Assembly (NCBI GenBank): GCA_031552655.1
Contig: JAVBML010000075.1
Coordinates: 1-24,149, forward strand
Direction of reading: 5' to 3'
Source of the DNA: CAZTPH01 sp031552655
Lineage (GTDB): Bacteria > Pseudomonadota > Gammaproteobacteria > UBA9339
DNA: 24,149 bases
Part shown: positions 7,676-15,046 of the stretch, piece after piece
How the letters are laid out: each line of letters begins with the position of its first letter
Numbering within the stretch: the first letter of the stretch is position 1
The notes under the pieces: model-generated
The model's database searches: none
Told to the model about the DNA's origin: nothing
What the model saw: only the letters and a program-made list of their open reading frames with translations
Program-made: the position numbers and the translations under genes

Positions 7676-10096
7676 CTAAATATCTAAATTCATTACTTCG
7701 AGGGCACCCTTCTCAATAAACTCCCTGCGAGGTTCAACGTGGTCACCCATGAGGGTTGTAAAAATTTGATCCGCTGCCAGGGCATCTTCGACGGTAACCT
7801 GGAGCATCCTTCTTCGCAGAGGATCCATGGTGGTTTCCCATAGTTGTTCGGGATTCATTTCTCCTAGTCCTTTATAGCGTTGAATAGCTAGCCCCTTTTT
7901 GGTTTCATCCATGAGCCAACTAAACATCTCTTCGAAACTGCTTACTTCTTTTTTACCATTAGCTCGCAATACATAGGAGTTCTCCGTGATTAATCCGAAA
8001 GTTTTTTCTGCCACATTGGCTAACTGTTGGTATTCACTGGAAGAGAAAAATGTTGCCGGCAGTATAAATTCCTTTTTGTTGCCATTGATGGTAAGGCCAA
8101 TGGCGGGAACAAAGATAGCTTTGTCTTTGAGTTCCTTGATGGTGAATTCTATTTTAGCGTTTTTATGCTGATGGATGCACTGCGCCAGCTTTGCCGCCCA
8201 AGCGGTGATAGCGACGTCATTGCGAAGGGTTTCCGGCGTTACCCGGGAAACCTTCAGGAGCGCCATGAGAATCTCCCGAGGATATTTGCGAGCTAGGCGC
8301 TCAATGGTTTGCAACGCTAAGCTATAGTCAGTAATTAGATTTTCCAAAGCATTGCCGGTAAGGGGGGCGGGAGCCGTTGGAGTAAATAGCTGAGTGTTAT
8401 CCAAGGATAACTTTACGAGATAGCTGCTAAGGGCATGGTCATCTTTGATGTAATGTTCCATGCTATTTTTTTTAATTTTATAGAGAGGTGGCTGAGCTAT
8501 ATAGATATAACCTCGCTTGACTAATTCCGGCAGCTGTCTGTAGAAGAAGGTTAGCAGTAGGGTACGAATGTGGGAGCCATCGATGTCAGCGTCGGTCATA
8601 ATAACAATGCGGTGGTAGCGCGTTTTATTAGGGTCATATTCATCTTTGCCAATGCCGCAGCCAAGGGCCGTAATTAGGGTGCCGATTTCATCCGATGCTA
8701 GCATTTTATCGAAGCGAGCTTTTTCCACATTTAGAATTTTACCTCGTAGCGGCAAAATGGCTTGATATTTACGATTTCTTGCTTGCTTTGCTGAGCCTCC
8801 CGCCGAATCTCCCTCCACGATGAAAATTTCACAGAGGGCAGGATCTTTTTCCTGGCAGTCCGCTAATTTTCCCGGTAGCCCTGCAATGTCTAGGGCCGAT
8901 TTGCGACGAGTCATCTCTCGTGCTTTGCGAGCAGCTTCCCGGGCCCGAGCCGCTTCGATAATTTTTGCAGCAATGGCTTTGGCTTTTTGGGGATTTTCCC
9001 AGAGATAATTTTGCAATTTGCTGTTTACGAGGGATTCCACCACATTTTTTACCTCGGAGGAGACCAATTTATCCTTCGTTTGAGATGAAAATTTAGGGTC
9101 CGCTAGTTTTATGGATAATACGGCGGTGAGACCCTCTCTGGCATCGTCTCCCACGGTGGTAATTTTATCTTTTTTTGTTAAACATTCACCTTCGATATAA
9201 TTATTTAAAGTTCTCGTTAGGGCCGAACGCAGGCCCGCTAGGTGAGTTCCACCATCGCGCTGGGGGATATTATTAGTGTAGCAGAAGACCGTTTCCTGGA
9301 AGCTATCATTCCACTGCAATGCCAACTCTACCATAATATTATTCTCTTCCCCGGAAAAATAGAACATGGGGTTGTTAATGGTGGTTTTATTTTTATTGAG
9401 AAATTCTACGAAGCCGCTGATACCGTTGATACTTTCGAAGACTTCTTCCTTTCCGGATCGTTCGTCCGCTAGGAGAATTTTTACGCCGGAGTTTAAAAAG
9501 GCCAATTCACGCAGTCTTCTGGCTAAAATATCATAGTGAAAATTTACATCGGAAAATATTTGCTGACTTGGCTTAAAGGAGACCATGGTTCCCGTGGTAC
9601 TAGTTGTCTCCATGGTTTTTAAAGGCTCCAGAGGAGTTCCCAGGTTGTAGGTTTGGCGATATACTTTGCCGCGTTGGTGAATGGTGAGGTGCAATACTTC
9701 CGAGAGAGCATTGACCACGGATACACCAACTCCATGGAGTCCACCGGATACTTTGTAAGCATTATTGTCAAATTTTCCTCCCGCATGCAGCACGGTCATG
9801 ATGACTTCGGCCGCAGATCTTCCCTCCTCTCGATGAATATCCGTGGGAATCCCGCGGCCATTATCCGTAACGGTTATGAAGCCATCGTTCTGGATGGTAA
9901 TTTCGATTTTATTGCAGTGGCCCGCTAGAGCTTCATCAATGGCATTGTCCACCACTTCAAAAACCATTTGATGTAAGCCCGTGCCATCGTCGGTGTCACC
10001 AATATACATGCCGGGGCGTTTACGTACGGCATCCAGTCCTTTGAGAACTTTAATACTTGATGAATCGTAGGAAGCAGCGTGGGTACTATCTGTCAT
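7676..10096 (-). CDS. gyrB: DNA gyrase subunit B
   Basis: ATPase subunit of the type II topoisomerase that introduces negative supercoils, acting with GyrA. The 806 residues align end to end with E. coli GyrB (804). The GHKL ATPase has E47 and N51 (EVVDNAIDEALAG), D78 (TDNGRGIPT) and GGLHGVGVSVVNALS. The coumarin-site Arg is kept (VYRQTY). The TOPRIM domain shows EGDSAGGSAKQ, LPLRGKILNVEKARFDKML and DADIDGSHIRTLLLTFFYRQ. About 165 extra residues before the final QRYKGLGEMNPEQLWETTMDP form the insert typical of Gram-negative GyrB. The ATG at 10096 gives MTDSTHAASYDSSSIKVLKG, close to the E. coli start, although the ribosome site is weak. It is not next to dnaA, dnaN or recF, so this locus gives no sign of the origin; ffs lies just upstream. 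Confidence 0.98.
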   Translation of the reverse strand: MTDSTHAASYDSSSIKVLKGLDAVRKRPGMYIGDTDDGTGLHQMVFEVVDNAIDEALAGHCNKIEITIQNDGFITVTDNGRGIPTDIHREEGRSAAEVIMTVLHAGGKFDNNAYKVSGGLHGVGVSVVNALSEVLHLTIHQRGKVYRQTYNLGTPLEPLKTMETTSTTGTMVSFKPSQQIFSDVNFHYDILARRLRELAFLNSGVKILLADERSGKEEVFESINGISGFVEFLNKNKTTINNPMFYFSGEENNIMVELALQWNDSFQETVFCYTNNIPQRDGGTHLAGLRSALTRTLNNYIEGECLTKKDKITTVGDDAREGLTAVLSIKLADPKFSSQTKDKLVSSEVKNVVESLVNSKLQNYLWENPQKAKAIAAKIIEAARAREAARKAREMTRRKSALDIAGLPGKLADCQEKDPALCEIFIVEGDSAGGSAKQARNRKYQAILPLRGKILNVEKARFDKMLASDEIGTLITALGCGIGKDEYDPNKTRYHRIVIMTDADIDGSHIRTLLLTFFYRQLPELVKRGYIYIAQPPLYKIKKNSMEHYIKDDHALSSYLVKLSLDNTQLFTPTAPAPLTGNALENLITDYSLALQTIERLARKYPREILMALLKVSRVTPETLRNDVAITAWAAKLAQCIHQHKNAKIEFTIKELKDKAIFVPAIGLTINGNKKEFILPATFFSSSEYQQLANVAEKTFGLITENSYVLRANGKKEVSSFEEMFSWLMDETKKGLAIQRYKGLGEMNPEQLWETTMDPLRRRMLQVTVEDALAADQIFTTLMGDHVEPRREFIEKGALEVMNLDI

Positions 10097-10162
10097 GGGC
10101 TATGTGAAATCTTAAGTTATTGTTTACCTAAAAAGGTGATTTGTCATAAAATGTAGTTAAAT

Positions 10163-10270
10163 TAATCCTCTGCTAGCTTACTTTACACTCGAATCTTTTG
10201 TTACCGTTGCTTCTTTCCAGACCTGGCGGGGTTGGCAAAATATCGTCATAAGAGGGCCAGCAAAGGATTA
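10163..10270 (-). ncRNA. ffs: 4.5S RNA of the signal recognition particle
   Basis: Read on the minus strand, the centre of this 108-base stretch contains the SRP domain IV signature: CCCCGCCAGGTCTGGAAAGA followed by AGCAACGGTAAC. It holds the GGAA tetraloop and the AGCA/AGG internal loop that bind Ffh. The tetraloop-closing pairs are C-G and T-A instead of the common C-G and C-G, a compensated change that keeps the helix. The ends pair over 15 bp: TAATCCTTTGCTGGC (10270-10256) with GCTAGCAGAGGATTA (10177-10163), including two wobble pairs. Length is close to E. coli 4.5S (114). The RNA with Ffh targets nascent membrane proteins to FtsY. It lies 66 bases upstream of gyrB on the same strand. 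Exact ends are inferred from the helix. Confidence 0.88.
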
Positions 10271-10276
10271 TTCAAT

Positions 10277-10305
10277 AGTATATATAACTTTAGGTTCGTC
10301 GGCAA
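10277..10305 (-). promoter_or_regulatory. Sigma-70-type promoter of ffs
   Basis: On the minus strand TTGCCG (10305-10300) and TATACT (10282-10277) are separated by 17 bases. Transcription would start about 7 bases downstream, at about 10270, which is where the terminal helix of the 4.5S RNA begins. Confidence 0.55.
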
Positions 10306-10619
10306 ATATTTTTGTCCACGGCGTTGCATTTTTTCAACTTTAGCGGTAGTTTAGTAGGGAAGATTTATTTAGAAATTCTGGAGATTTTTTAGGAAATCAA
10401 AAAATCGAATGAGCAAAATTTTTTAACTAATTTATGGAGAATTATATCTATCATTGGTAGATACTTCATTTATAGTTTCAAATGATAGCAGAGAGAATCG
10501 GTACATTTTAACAACGGATTTTTAAGAACATTGTCTTAAAATGGTGAGATAGGTTATTCCTAGGATAATAAGTAGAGATAGGATCTAAAATGTAGACCTA
10601 TGCTGACTTTACACCGGAT

Positions 10620-10628
10620 TGGTACAAT
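10620..10628 (+). promoter_or_regulatory. Candidate extended -10 promoter of rne
   Basis: TGGTACAAT fits the extended -10 pattern (TGnTAnnnT) and would give a leader of about 83 bases before the ATG at 10718. No good -35 is seen at normal spacing. A promoter further upstream would include the hairpins at 10445-10541 in the mRNA. Confidence 0.4.
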
Positions 10629-10717
10629 TAAAACAGTATTACAGTCACTGGAAAGATAAAATATTTAGATGTTAAAAAGTACCGCTTAAATTAATTTAGT
10701 TAAGTAAGGTATTAAAA

Positions 10718-12733
10718 ATGAATAAGATGTTAATTAGCGCAACCCATGCGGATGAGGTGCGCGTTGCTTTGATTAATGGGCAGACTCTATATGATTTAGA
10801 CATTGAACAGACGGGTTTAGAGCAAAAAAAAGCAAATATATATAAAGGAAGAATTGCTCGCATTGAACCTAGTTTAGAAGCTGCATTCGTTGACTATGGA
10901 GCAGAAAAACATGGTTTCCTACCGTTTAAAGAAGTCGCCCGTTCCTATCTTCGACCGGAACTTGCCGATGCATCCTTTGCAACTTTGGGTATCCATGATG
11001 TGTTCCACGAGGGTCAGGATGTATTAGTACAGATAGATAAAGAAGAAAGAGGCAATAAGGGAGCAGCGCTAACAACATTCATTAGTTTAGCAGGTTCCTA
11101 TTTAGTACTGATGCCGAATAATCCTCGCGTTGGTGGAATTTCACGTCGCGTTGATGGTAGGGAAAGGGATAGCTTAAAGGAGCTATTGCATAGCCTCAAT
11201 GTGCCCGAGGGTATGGGATTAATTGTCCGCACCGCCGGCGTGGGCAAATCCTCGGAGGAACTAAAGTGGGATTTAGACTCATTACTACGTCGCTGGGGAG
11301 AGATTGAGAGTGTGCTTGCTAATGCCGTTACTCCCTCGCTGATTTACCAAGAAGGGGATGCTGTAATGCGTGCCATTCGTGACTATCTGCGTCGCGATAT
11401 GGTGGAAATATTGGTGGATAACCAAGCTCTCTTTGAAAAGGCAAAGCAGTACATAGAGCGAGCGAGGCCGGATTTTCTGGATAGGGTTAAATTGTATGAG
11501 GGTGATGGTTCACTGTTCAGTGTTTACCAGATAGAAAACCAAATTGAAACTGCCTATCAACGTGTTGTTAGGTTGCCCTCGGGTGGTTCTATTTCCATAG
11601 ATCATACGGAAGCATTAATTAGCATCGATGTTAACTCGGCCAAAGCTACCGGTGGTGGAGATATCGAGGAGACAGCATTTAATACTAACCTCGAAGCAGC
11701 GGATGAGATTGCGCGGCAGCTACGCATTCGGGATATTGGGGGGCTGGTAGTTATCGATTTCATTGATATGTCCAAGCTAAGGCACCAGCAAGAGGTAAGT
11801 AGAAAATTACGGGAAGCACTGGAGTATGATCGCGCAAGGGTGCAAGTCGGCAATATTACGCGCTTTGGACTATTGGAAATGTCACGGCAACGTTTGGGAT
11901 CTCATTTGGGAGCCGCAGTTCAGGTTACCTGCCCTCGTTGCGAAGGTCAGGGTAGCATTAGAAGCATAGAATCCCTAGCTTCATCGATCATTAGATTACT
12001 GGAAGAGGAAGCTACTAAAAAGGATGTGGTTGAGGTGCAGATACAATTACCCATAGATTTAGCTACATTTGTTTTAAATGAAAAGCGCGAAACTATTATT
12101 GATCTTAGCCATCGCTTTGGAGCCAACATTGTGGTTTTACCTAATTCTCACTTGGAAACTCCTCACCATAGGATAAAAAGATTGAAGAAGCATGAAGTCA
12201 AGGGAAAAACTAGCTATAGTATCGTGGAGACTCCGGAGCTACTACCTCCAGAGAAAAATGAAAGGACCGTTAAAAAATCGGAAAATCCTGTTATTACCAC
12301 TACCATGAGCAGTATTCCTCTTGGTTTTGGTAGTAAATTGCTCGCTAAGATAAAATTTGGTCTGAGCAAACTATGGGCACAGAAAAATGGTGATAAAGTC
12401 GAAAATAAAGCGCCTACCTTGGCGGAGAGACTCTCTGGACCCAAGTCCGTGGCCCGGGGCAGACCGAAATATGGTAGCAATAGAAAATATAGAAAGAATG
12501 GTGGCTTAGATAGCAAATATAGGAAAGCCAGTTCACCAAGGTCGAGAAATTCATCAGCAAGAGTTACCTCTCCCGTTGGAAATAGGGTGATTCCGGAGCA
12601 AAAAAATGCATCAAATTTTCCTAGGGATGATGGTCGTTCTCTAACTTCAGGGGGTGATATATCGTCTCTGGAATCTAAGCGGGAAGTAGTGGAGCAGGCA
12701 AAAGATGGAAGCCAAATGCGCAGTGATGAATAG
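10718..12733 (+). CDS. rne: Ribonuclease E
   Basis: Essential endoribonuclease for mRNA decay and for rRNA and tRNA processing. The catalytic half tracks E. coli RNase E closely: start MNKMLISAT, an S1 RNA-binding domain at about residues 35-125 (KANIYKGRIARIEPSLEAAF), the 5'-sensor region (VRTAGVGKS), Mg-binding D304 (SIDVNSAKATGGG) and D347 (VVIDFIDM), and the zinc link CPRC at C405/C408. These are within one residue of E. coli D303, D346 and C404/C407. This argues for RNase E over the shorter RNase G. The C-terminal part is only about 170 residues, against some 530 in E. coli. It keeps a likely amphipathic membrane-binding helix (residues 533-556, PLGFGSKLLAKIKFGLSKLW) and then an Arg/Lys/Ser-rich, probably RNA-binding tail. 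No clear enolase or PNPase docking sites are recognisable. It converges with rpoH. Confidence 0.95.
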   Translation: MNKMLISATHADEVRVALINGQTLYDLDIEQTGLEQKKANIYKGRIARIEPSLEAAFVDYGAEKHGFLPFKEVARSYLRPELADASFATLGIHDVFHEGQDVLVQIDKEERGNKGAALTTFISLAGSYLVLMPNNPRVGGISRRVDGRERDSLKELLHSLNVPEGMGLIVRTAGVGKSSEELKWDLDSLLRRWGEIESVLANAVTPSLIYQEGDAVMRAIRDYLRRDMVEILVDNQALFEKAKQYIERARPDFLDRVKLYEGDGSLFSVYQIENQIETAYQRVVRLPSGGSISIDHTEALISIDVNSAKATGGGDIEETAFNTNLEAADEIARQLRIRDIGGLVVIDFIDMSKLRHQQEVSRKLREALEYDRARVQVGNITRFGLLEMSRQRLGSHLGAAVQVTCPRCEGQGSIRSIESLASSIIRLLEEEATKKDVVEVQIQLPIDLATFVLNEKRETIIDLSHRFGANIVVLPNSHLETPHHRIKRLKKHEVKGKTSYSIVETPELLPPEKNERTVKKSENPVITTTMSSIPLGFGSKLLAKIKFGLSKLWAQKNGDKVENKAPTLAERLSGPKSVARGRPKYGSNRKYRKNGGLDSKYRKASSPRSRNSSARVTSPVGNRVIPEQKNASNFPRDDGRSLTSGGDISSLESKREVVEQAKDGSQMRSDE

Positions 12734-12862
12734 AGAATAGTGCCTAAGATTAAAAGCGTATCATGAATGGAATGCACACCCTAGTCCAGTCCATACAAGA
12801 GCATGCCATGGTGCGCAAAGAGTGGGAAGAGAGAGCTAGGAAATATTTTTTCTGGTTTTTGA

Positions 12863-13747
12863 TTAAACAGCTTGTGCCATAAAGGCAAGTTTTAGCTTTT
12901 TAATTGCTGCTTCCTCAAGCTGCCGTATTCTTTCCGCCGAAATGCCATATTTTGCTGCTAAGTCGTGGAGCGTAGCTTTATTGTCACTAAGCCAACGTAG
13001 CTCTATAATATCACGACTGCGTTGATCAAGTTGTTCTAAACTACTATGTAGTTGTCCTATTTTTTTCTCTTCTATCTCCTTCGTCGAGGAGATAGAAGAG
13101 GGATCCGGAATATCGGAACTCAAATAGTTAGATGGTATTCTATAATTTTCCTCCGTATCTTCATCCATGGAACCATCAAAGGAGATATCATGATTATACA
13201 TTCTGGCTTCCATGGTTCTAACATCCTTGGGATTAACAGCTAATTCACTGGCTATGTGGTTTACTTCATCGTTGGTAAACCAGGTGAGTTTTTTAGTGGC
13301 CCGCCTTAGATTAAAAAATAGCTTCCTCTGGGCTTTAGTGGTTGCAATCTTAACTATTCGCCAATTGCGCAAAACAAACTCATGAATTTCTGCTTTAATC
13401 CAGTGTATGGCGAATGATGCGAGACGTACTCCCATCCTAGGGTCAAACTTTTTTACTGCTTTCATTAGACCAATGGTGCCTTCCTGGATGAGATCCGCTT
13501 TTGCTAATCCGTAGCCTAGATAACCTGAAGCGATGTGTGCCACAAATTTCAAATGAGAGATTATTAATTTACGCGCAGCATCTAAGTTACCATGATCATG
13601 AAATTCATTGGCAAGGCGTAATTCTTCCGTGGCATCCAGAGTGGGAATTTGATTGACCCAGTGGACATAGGCGTCTATACTGCCTAGGGCTGGCACATTG
13701 GTTAATAGATCTTTGGTTTGATATTTTACTAAACTTTGTGTTTTCAT
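12863..13747 (-). CDS. rpoH: Heat-shock sigma factor RpoH (sigma-32)
   Basis: Directs RNA polymerase to heat-shock promoters. Region 2 is seen as ARKLIISHLKFVAHIASGYL, then LIQEGTIGLMKAVKKFDP and FAIHWIKAEIHEFVLRNWR. The RpoH box QRKLFFNLRR is diagnostic for this subgroup. Region 4 ends in a helix-turn-helix, TLHDLAAKYGISAERIRQLE. I start it at the ATG at 13747 (294 residues; E. coli has 284). The frame is open to 13786, but only a TTG lies there and the 13 extra residues have no family match. The ribosome site is poor, in line with a gene whose translation is often controlled by mRNA folding, although no specific thermosensor is demonstrated. It is divergent from the gmk operon and convergent with rne. 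Confidence 0.96.
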   Translation of the reverse strand: MKTQSLVKYQTKDLLTNVPALGSIDAYVHWVNQIPTLDATEELRLANEFHDHGNLDAARKLIISHLKFVAHIASGYLGYGLAKADLIQEGTIGLMKAVKKFDPRMGVRLASFAIHWIKAEIHEFVLRNWRIVKIATTKAQRKLFFNLRRATKKLTWFTNDEVNHIASELAVNPKDVRTMEARMYNHDISFDGSMDEDTEENYRIPSNYLSSDIPDPSSISSTKEIEEKKIGQLHSSLEQLDQRSRDIIELRWLSDNKATLHDLAAKYGISAERIRQLEEAAIKKLKLAFMAQAV

Positions 13748-13829
13748 AATTGCTAGAAATTTAGCATTTTGTTGCTTAAAATACAATGATTAATTTTAGC
13801 GTGGAAAATTGGAATAATTTATTTTTTCA

Positions 13830-13835
13830 TATAAT
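13830..13835 (+). promoter_or_regulatory. Candidate -10 box for the gmk-rpoZ operon
   Basis: A perfect TATAAT lies 94 bases before the gmk start. The best -35, TTGGAA at 13809-13814, is only 15 bases away, shorter than ideal. This gap also has to hold the promoter of divergent rpoH. Confidence 0.4.
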
Positions 13836-13873
13836 TCGATGATTTATATAGAAAAATATTAAAGGGAGTTGCT

Positions 13874-13903
13874 ATGGTAAAGTCTCTAGGTGAATGGGCC
13901 TAG
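13874..13903 (+). CDS. Possible 9-codon leader peptide before gmk
   Basis: An ATG with a strong ribosome site (AAAGGGAG, 5 bases upstream) opens a nine-codon frame, MVKSLGEWA, ending with TAG at 13903, 20 bases before the gmk start. Its ribosome site is better than that of gmk. It may be a short leader whose translation influences gmk, or the remnant of a lost upstream gene. No run of codons hinting at amino-acid attenuation is present. Confidence 0.3.
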   Translation: MVKSLGEWA

Positions 13904-13923
13904 TTTATTTTAGGATATTATTA

Positions 13924-14544
13924 ATGGATGCTAAGGGTACTCTGTACATAATAGCGGCGGCATCGGGTACGGGCAAGACTAGTCTTGCCGAAGCGCTTGC
14001 GCAGAAAATCACCGATCTGAAAATTTCCATTTCCCATACCACTAGAGTTGTAAGTGTCCAGGAGGAGGTAAATAGGCATTATTTTTATGTCACGGTACAA
14101 GAATTTGAGCAACTCATTCAGGCAAATAAATTTCTAGAATATGCTCGGGTATTTGGCAATTACTATGGTACTTCCAGGGAATTTGTGGAGCAACAGTTGT
14201 GCCGCGGCATTGATATTATTTTAGATATTGATTGGCAGGGAGCACGACAAATTAGGGAAAAAATGCCCTGCAAAACCATATTTTTGTTACCTCCTTCCAA
14301 GCAAGAGCTACGCCAGCGGTTAGAAAGAAGACAGCGAGAAAGTACCCAAGTTATTGAGGAACGTCTTAGGGTTGCAGGATCTGAGATAGCACACTATCAA
14401 GAATTTGACTATATTATAATAAATGATAATTTTTCCCATGCGCTGGCAGATCTCGAGGCAATTGTTAGAGCCAATAGATTGCAACTTGGATGTCAGAGAA
14501 ATAGATATGAAAAATTACTCGCCGAGTTAATAGAAGACTGTTAG
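13924..14544 (+). CDS. gmk: Guanylate kinase
   Basis: Phosphorylates GMP to GDP with ATP, the step between GMP synthesis or salvage and GTP, dGTP and (p)ppGpp. From the ATG at 13924 the protein is 206 residues (E. coli 207) and begins MDAKGTLYIIAAASGTGKT, aligning with the E. coli start; AGGA sits 9 bases upstream. The alternative ATG at 13894 adds ten unrelated residues and has no well-placed ribosome site. The P-loop is ASGTGKT (K18). The GMP site has SHTTR (R41), HYF (Y53), LEYA (Glu) and GNYYGTS; LDIDWQGA carries the conserved Asp. Odd: the second GMP-phosphate Arg of the usual TTRxxRxGE is replaced by Ser44 (TTRVVSVQE). rpoZ follows 34 bases later, then spoT, so nucleotide supply and stringent response are grouped. 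Confidence 0.95.
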   Translation: MDAKGTLYIIAAASGTGKTSLAEALAQKITDLKISISHTTRVVSVQEEVNRHYFYVTVQEFEQLIQANKFLEYARVFGNYYGTSREFVEQQLCRGIDIILDIDWQGARQIREKMPCKTIFLLPPSKQELRQRLERRQRESTQVIEERLRVAGSEIAHYQEFDYIIINDNFSHALADLEAIVRANRLQLGCQRNRYEKLLAELIEDC

Positions 14545-14578
14545 AATAAACTAAAGATTTTTTCATGGGGTTAAGCTT

Positions 14579-14899
14579 ATGGCACGCATTACGGTAGAAG
14601 ATTGTTTACAAAATATTAGCAATAGGTTTGAATTAGTGTTAGTGGCATCTAAAAGAGTTAAACAATTGGTACGCGAAGCGGCCACACCATTTGTTCCTCT
14701 GGAGGGCGATAAAGTAACAGTTATAGCGCTGCGGGAGATAGCAGAAAAGTATATCGGTAAGGAGATTTTAGATGGAAACACCCCCTCATTGAAAATTGCC
14801 ATGGATGATTTAGATGAAATTCCTTCGGAGATAATTGCGGAGACTCAAACCACGGTGTCGGAAAATATAGACTCAGCGGAAGAGGTTTCTGCGGAGTAA
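14579..14899 (+). CDS. rpoZ: RNA polymerase omega subunit
   Basis: Small subunit that helps RpoC fold and join the polymerase and, in E. coli, forms part of one ppGpp-binding site. The start MARITVEDCL and the core NRFELVLVASKRVKQL, followed by DKVTVIALREIAE, are standard. The full protein is 106 residues (E. coli 91), with a longer acidic tail rich in Glu (DDLDEIPSEIIAE and SAEEVSAE). The ATG has a GGGG ribosome site. It lies between gmk and spoT in the order usual for gamma- and betaproteobacteria. Confidence 0.96.
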   Translation: MARITVEDCLQNISNRFELVLVASKRVKQLVREAATPFVPLEGDKVTVIALREIAEKYIGKEILDGNTPSLKIAMDDLDEIPSEIIAETQTTVSENIDSAEEVSAE

Positions 14900-15010
14900 T
14901 TTTACCGTGTGTCGGAGAGGGAAACTGTGGGTGCTTTGTCTAGGAAGATAGCTAAATGTTGATACTGAAGTAGAAGCGGCGGTATTTACATTGGTATCCT
15001 ATCCCATTAA

Positions 15011-15040
15011 AATTTCCTATATAGTGAAGTATGGGAAATT
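15011..15040 (+). promoter_or_regulatory. Hairpin covering the spoT ribosome-binding region
   Basis: AATTTCCTAT (15011-15020) pairs with ATGGGAAATT (15031-15040) over 10 bp, with one G-T wobble and a 10-base loop, ATAGTGAAGT. The stem ends six bases before the GTG of spoT. The only purine-rich candidate ribosome site, GGGA, lies in its 3' arm. No T-run follows, so it is not a terminator. Inference: the hairpin limits spoT translation unless opened. Confidence 0.55.
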
Positions 15041-15046
15041 AACCAC

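Larger units (their letters stand above)
10271..10717 (+). other. Structured region upstream of rne
   Basis: No protein gene is visible between the ffs 5' end and rne. Several inverted repeats are: TATCTATC/GGTAGATA with a 3-base loop (10445-10463), TCATTT/AAATGA just after it (10466-10485), TTTTAAGA/TCTTAAAA with a 6-base loop (10520-10541), and a near-palindrome around CCTAGG (10555-10569). None is followed by a T-run, so they do not look like terminators. In E. coli a long folded rne leader lets RNase E control its own mRNA. Whether these hairpins are transcribed here depends on which promoter is used. Confidence 0.4.

Noticed and set aside
7676..10717. Replication origin next to gyrB
   Set aside because: dnaA, dnaN and recF are absent, and no cluster of DnaA-box-like sequences is evident in the gap.
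12214..12777. 187-codon open frame antisense to the rne tail
   Set aside because: It lies opposite the Lys/Ser/Arg-rich low-complexity end of rne, where antisense frames stay open by chance. Its product is Ser/Leu/Phe-rich with no recognisable domain.
12763..12882. 39-codon frame between rne and rpoH
   Set aside because: No ribosome site, no family match, and it overlaps the end of rpoH on the other strand.
13894..13923. Upstream ATG for gmk adding ten residues
   Set aside because: The added residues have no family match, and AGG is only three bases from the ATG. The ATG at 13924 has a well-placed AGGA and matches the E. coli start.
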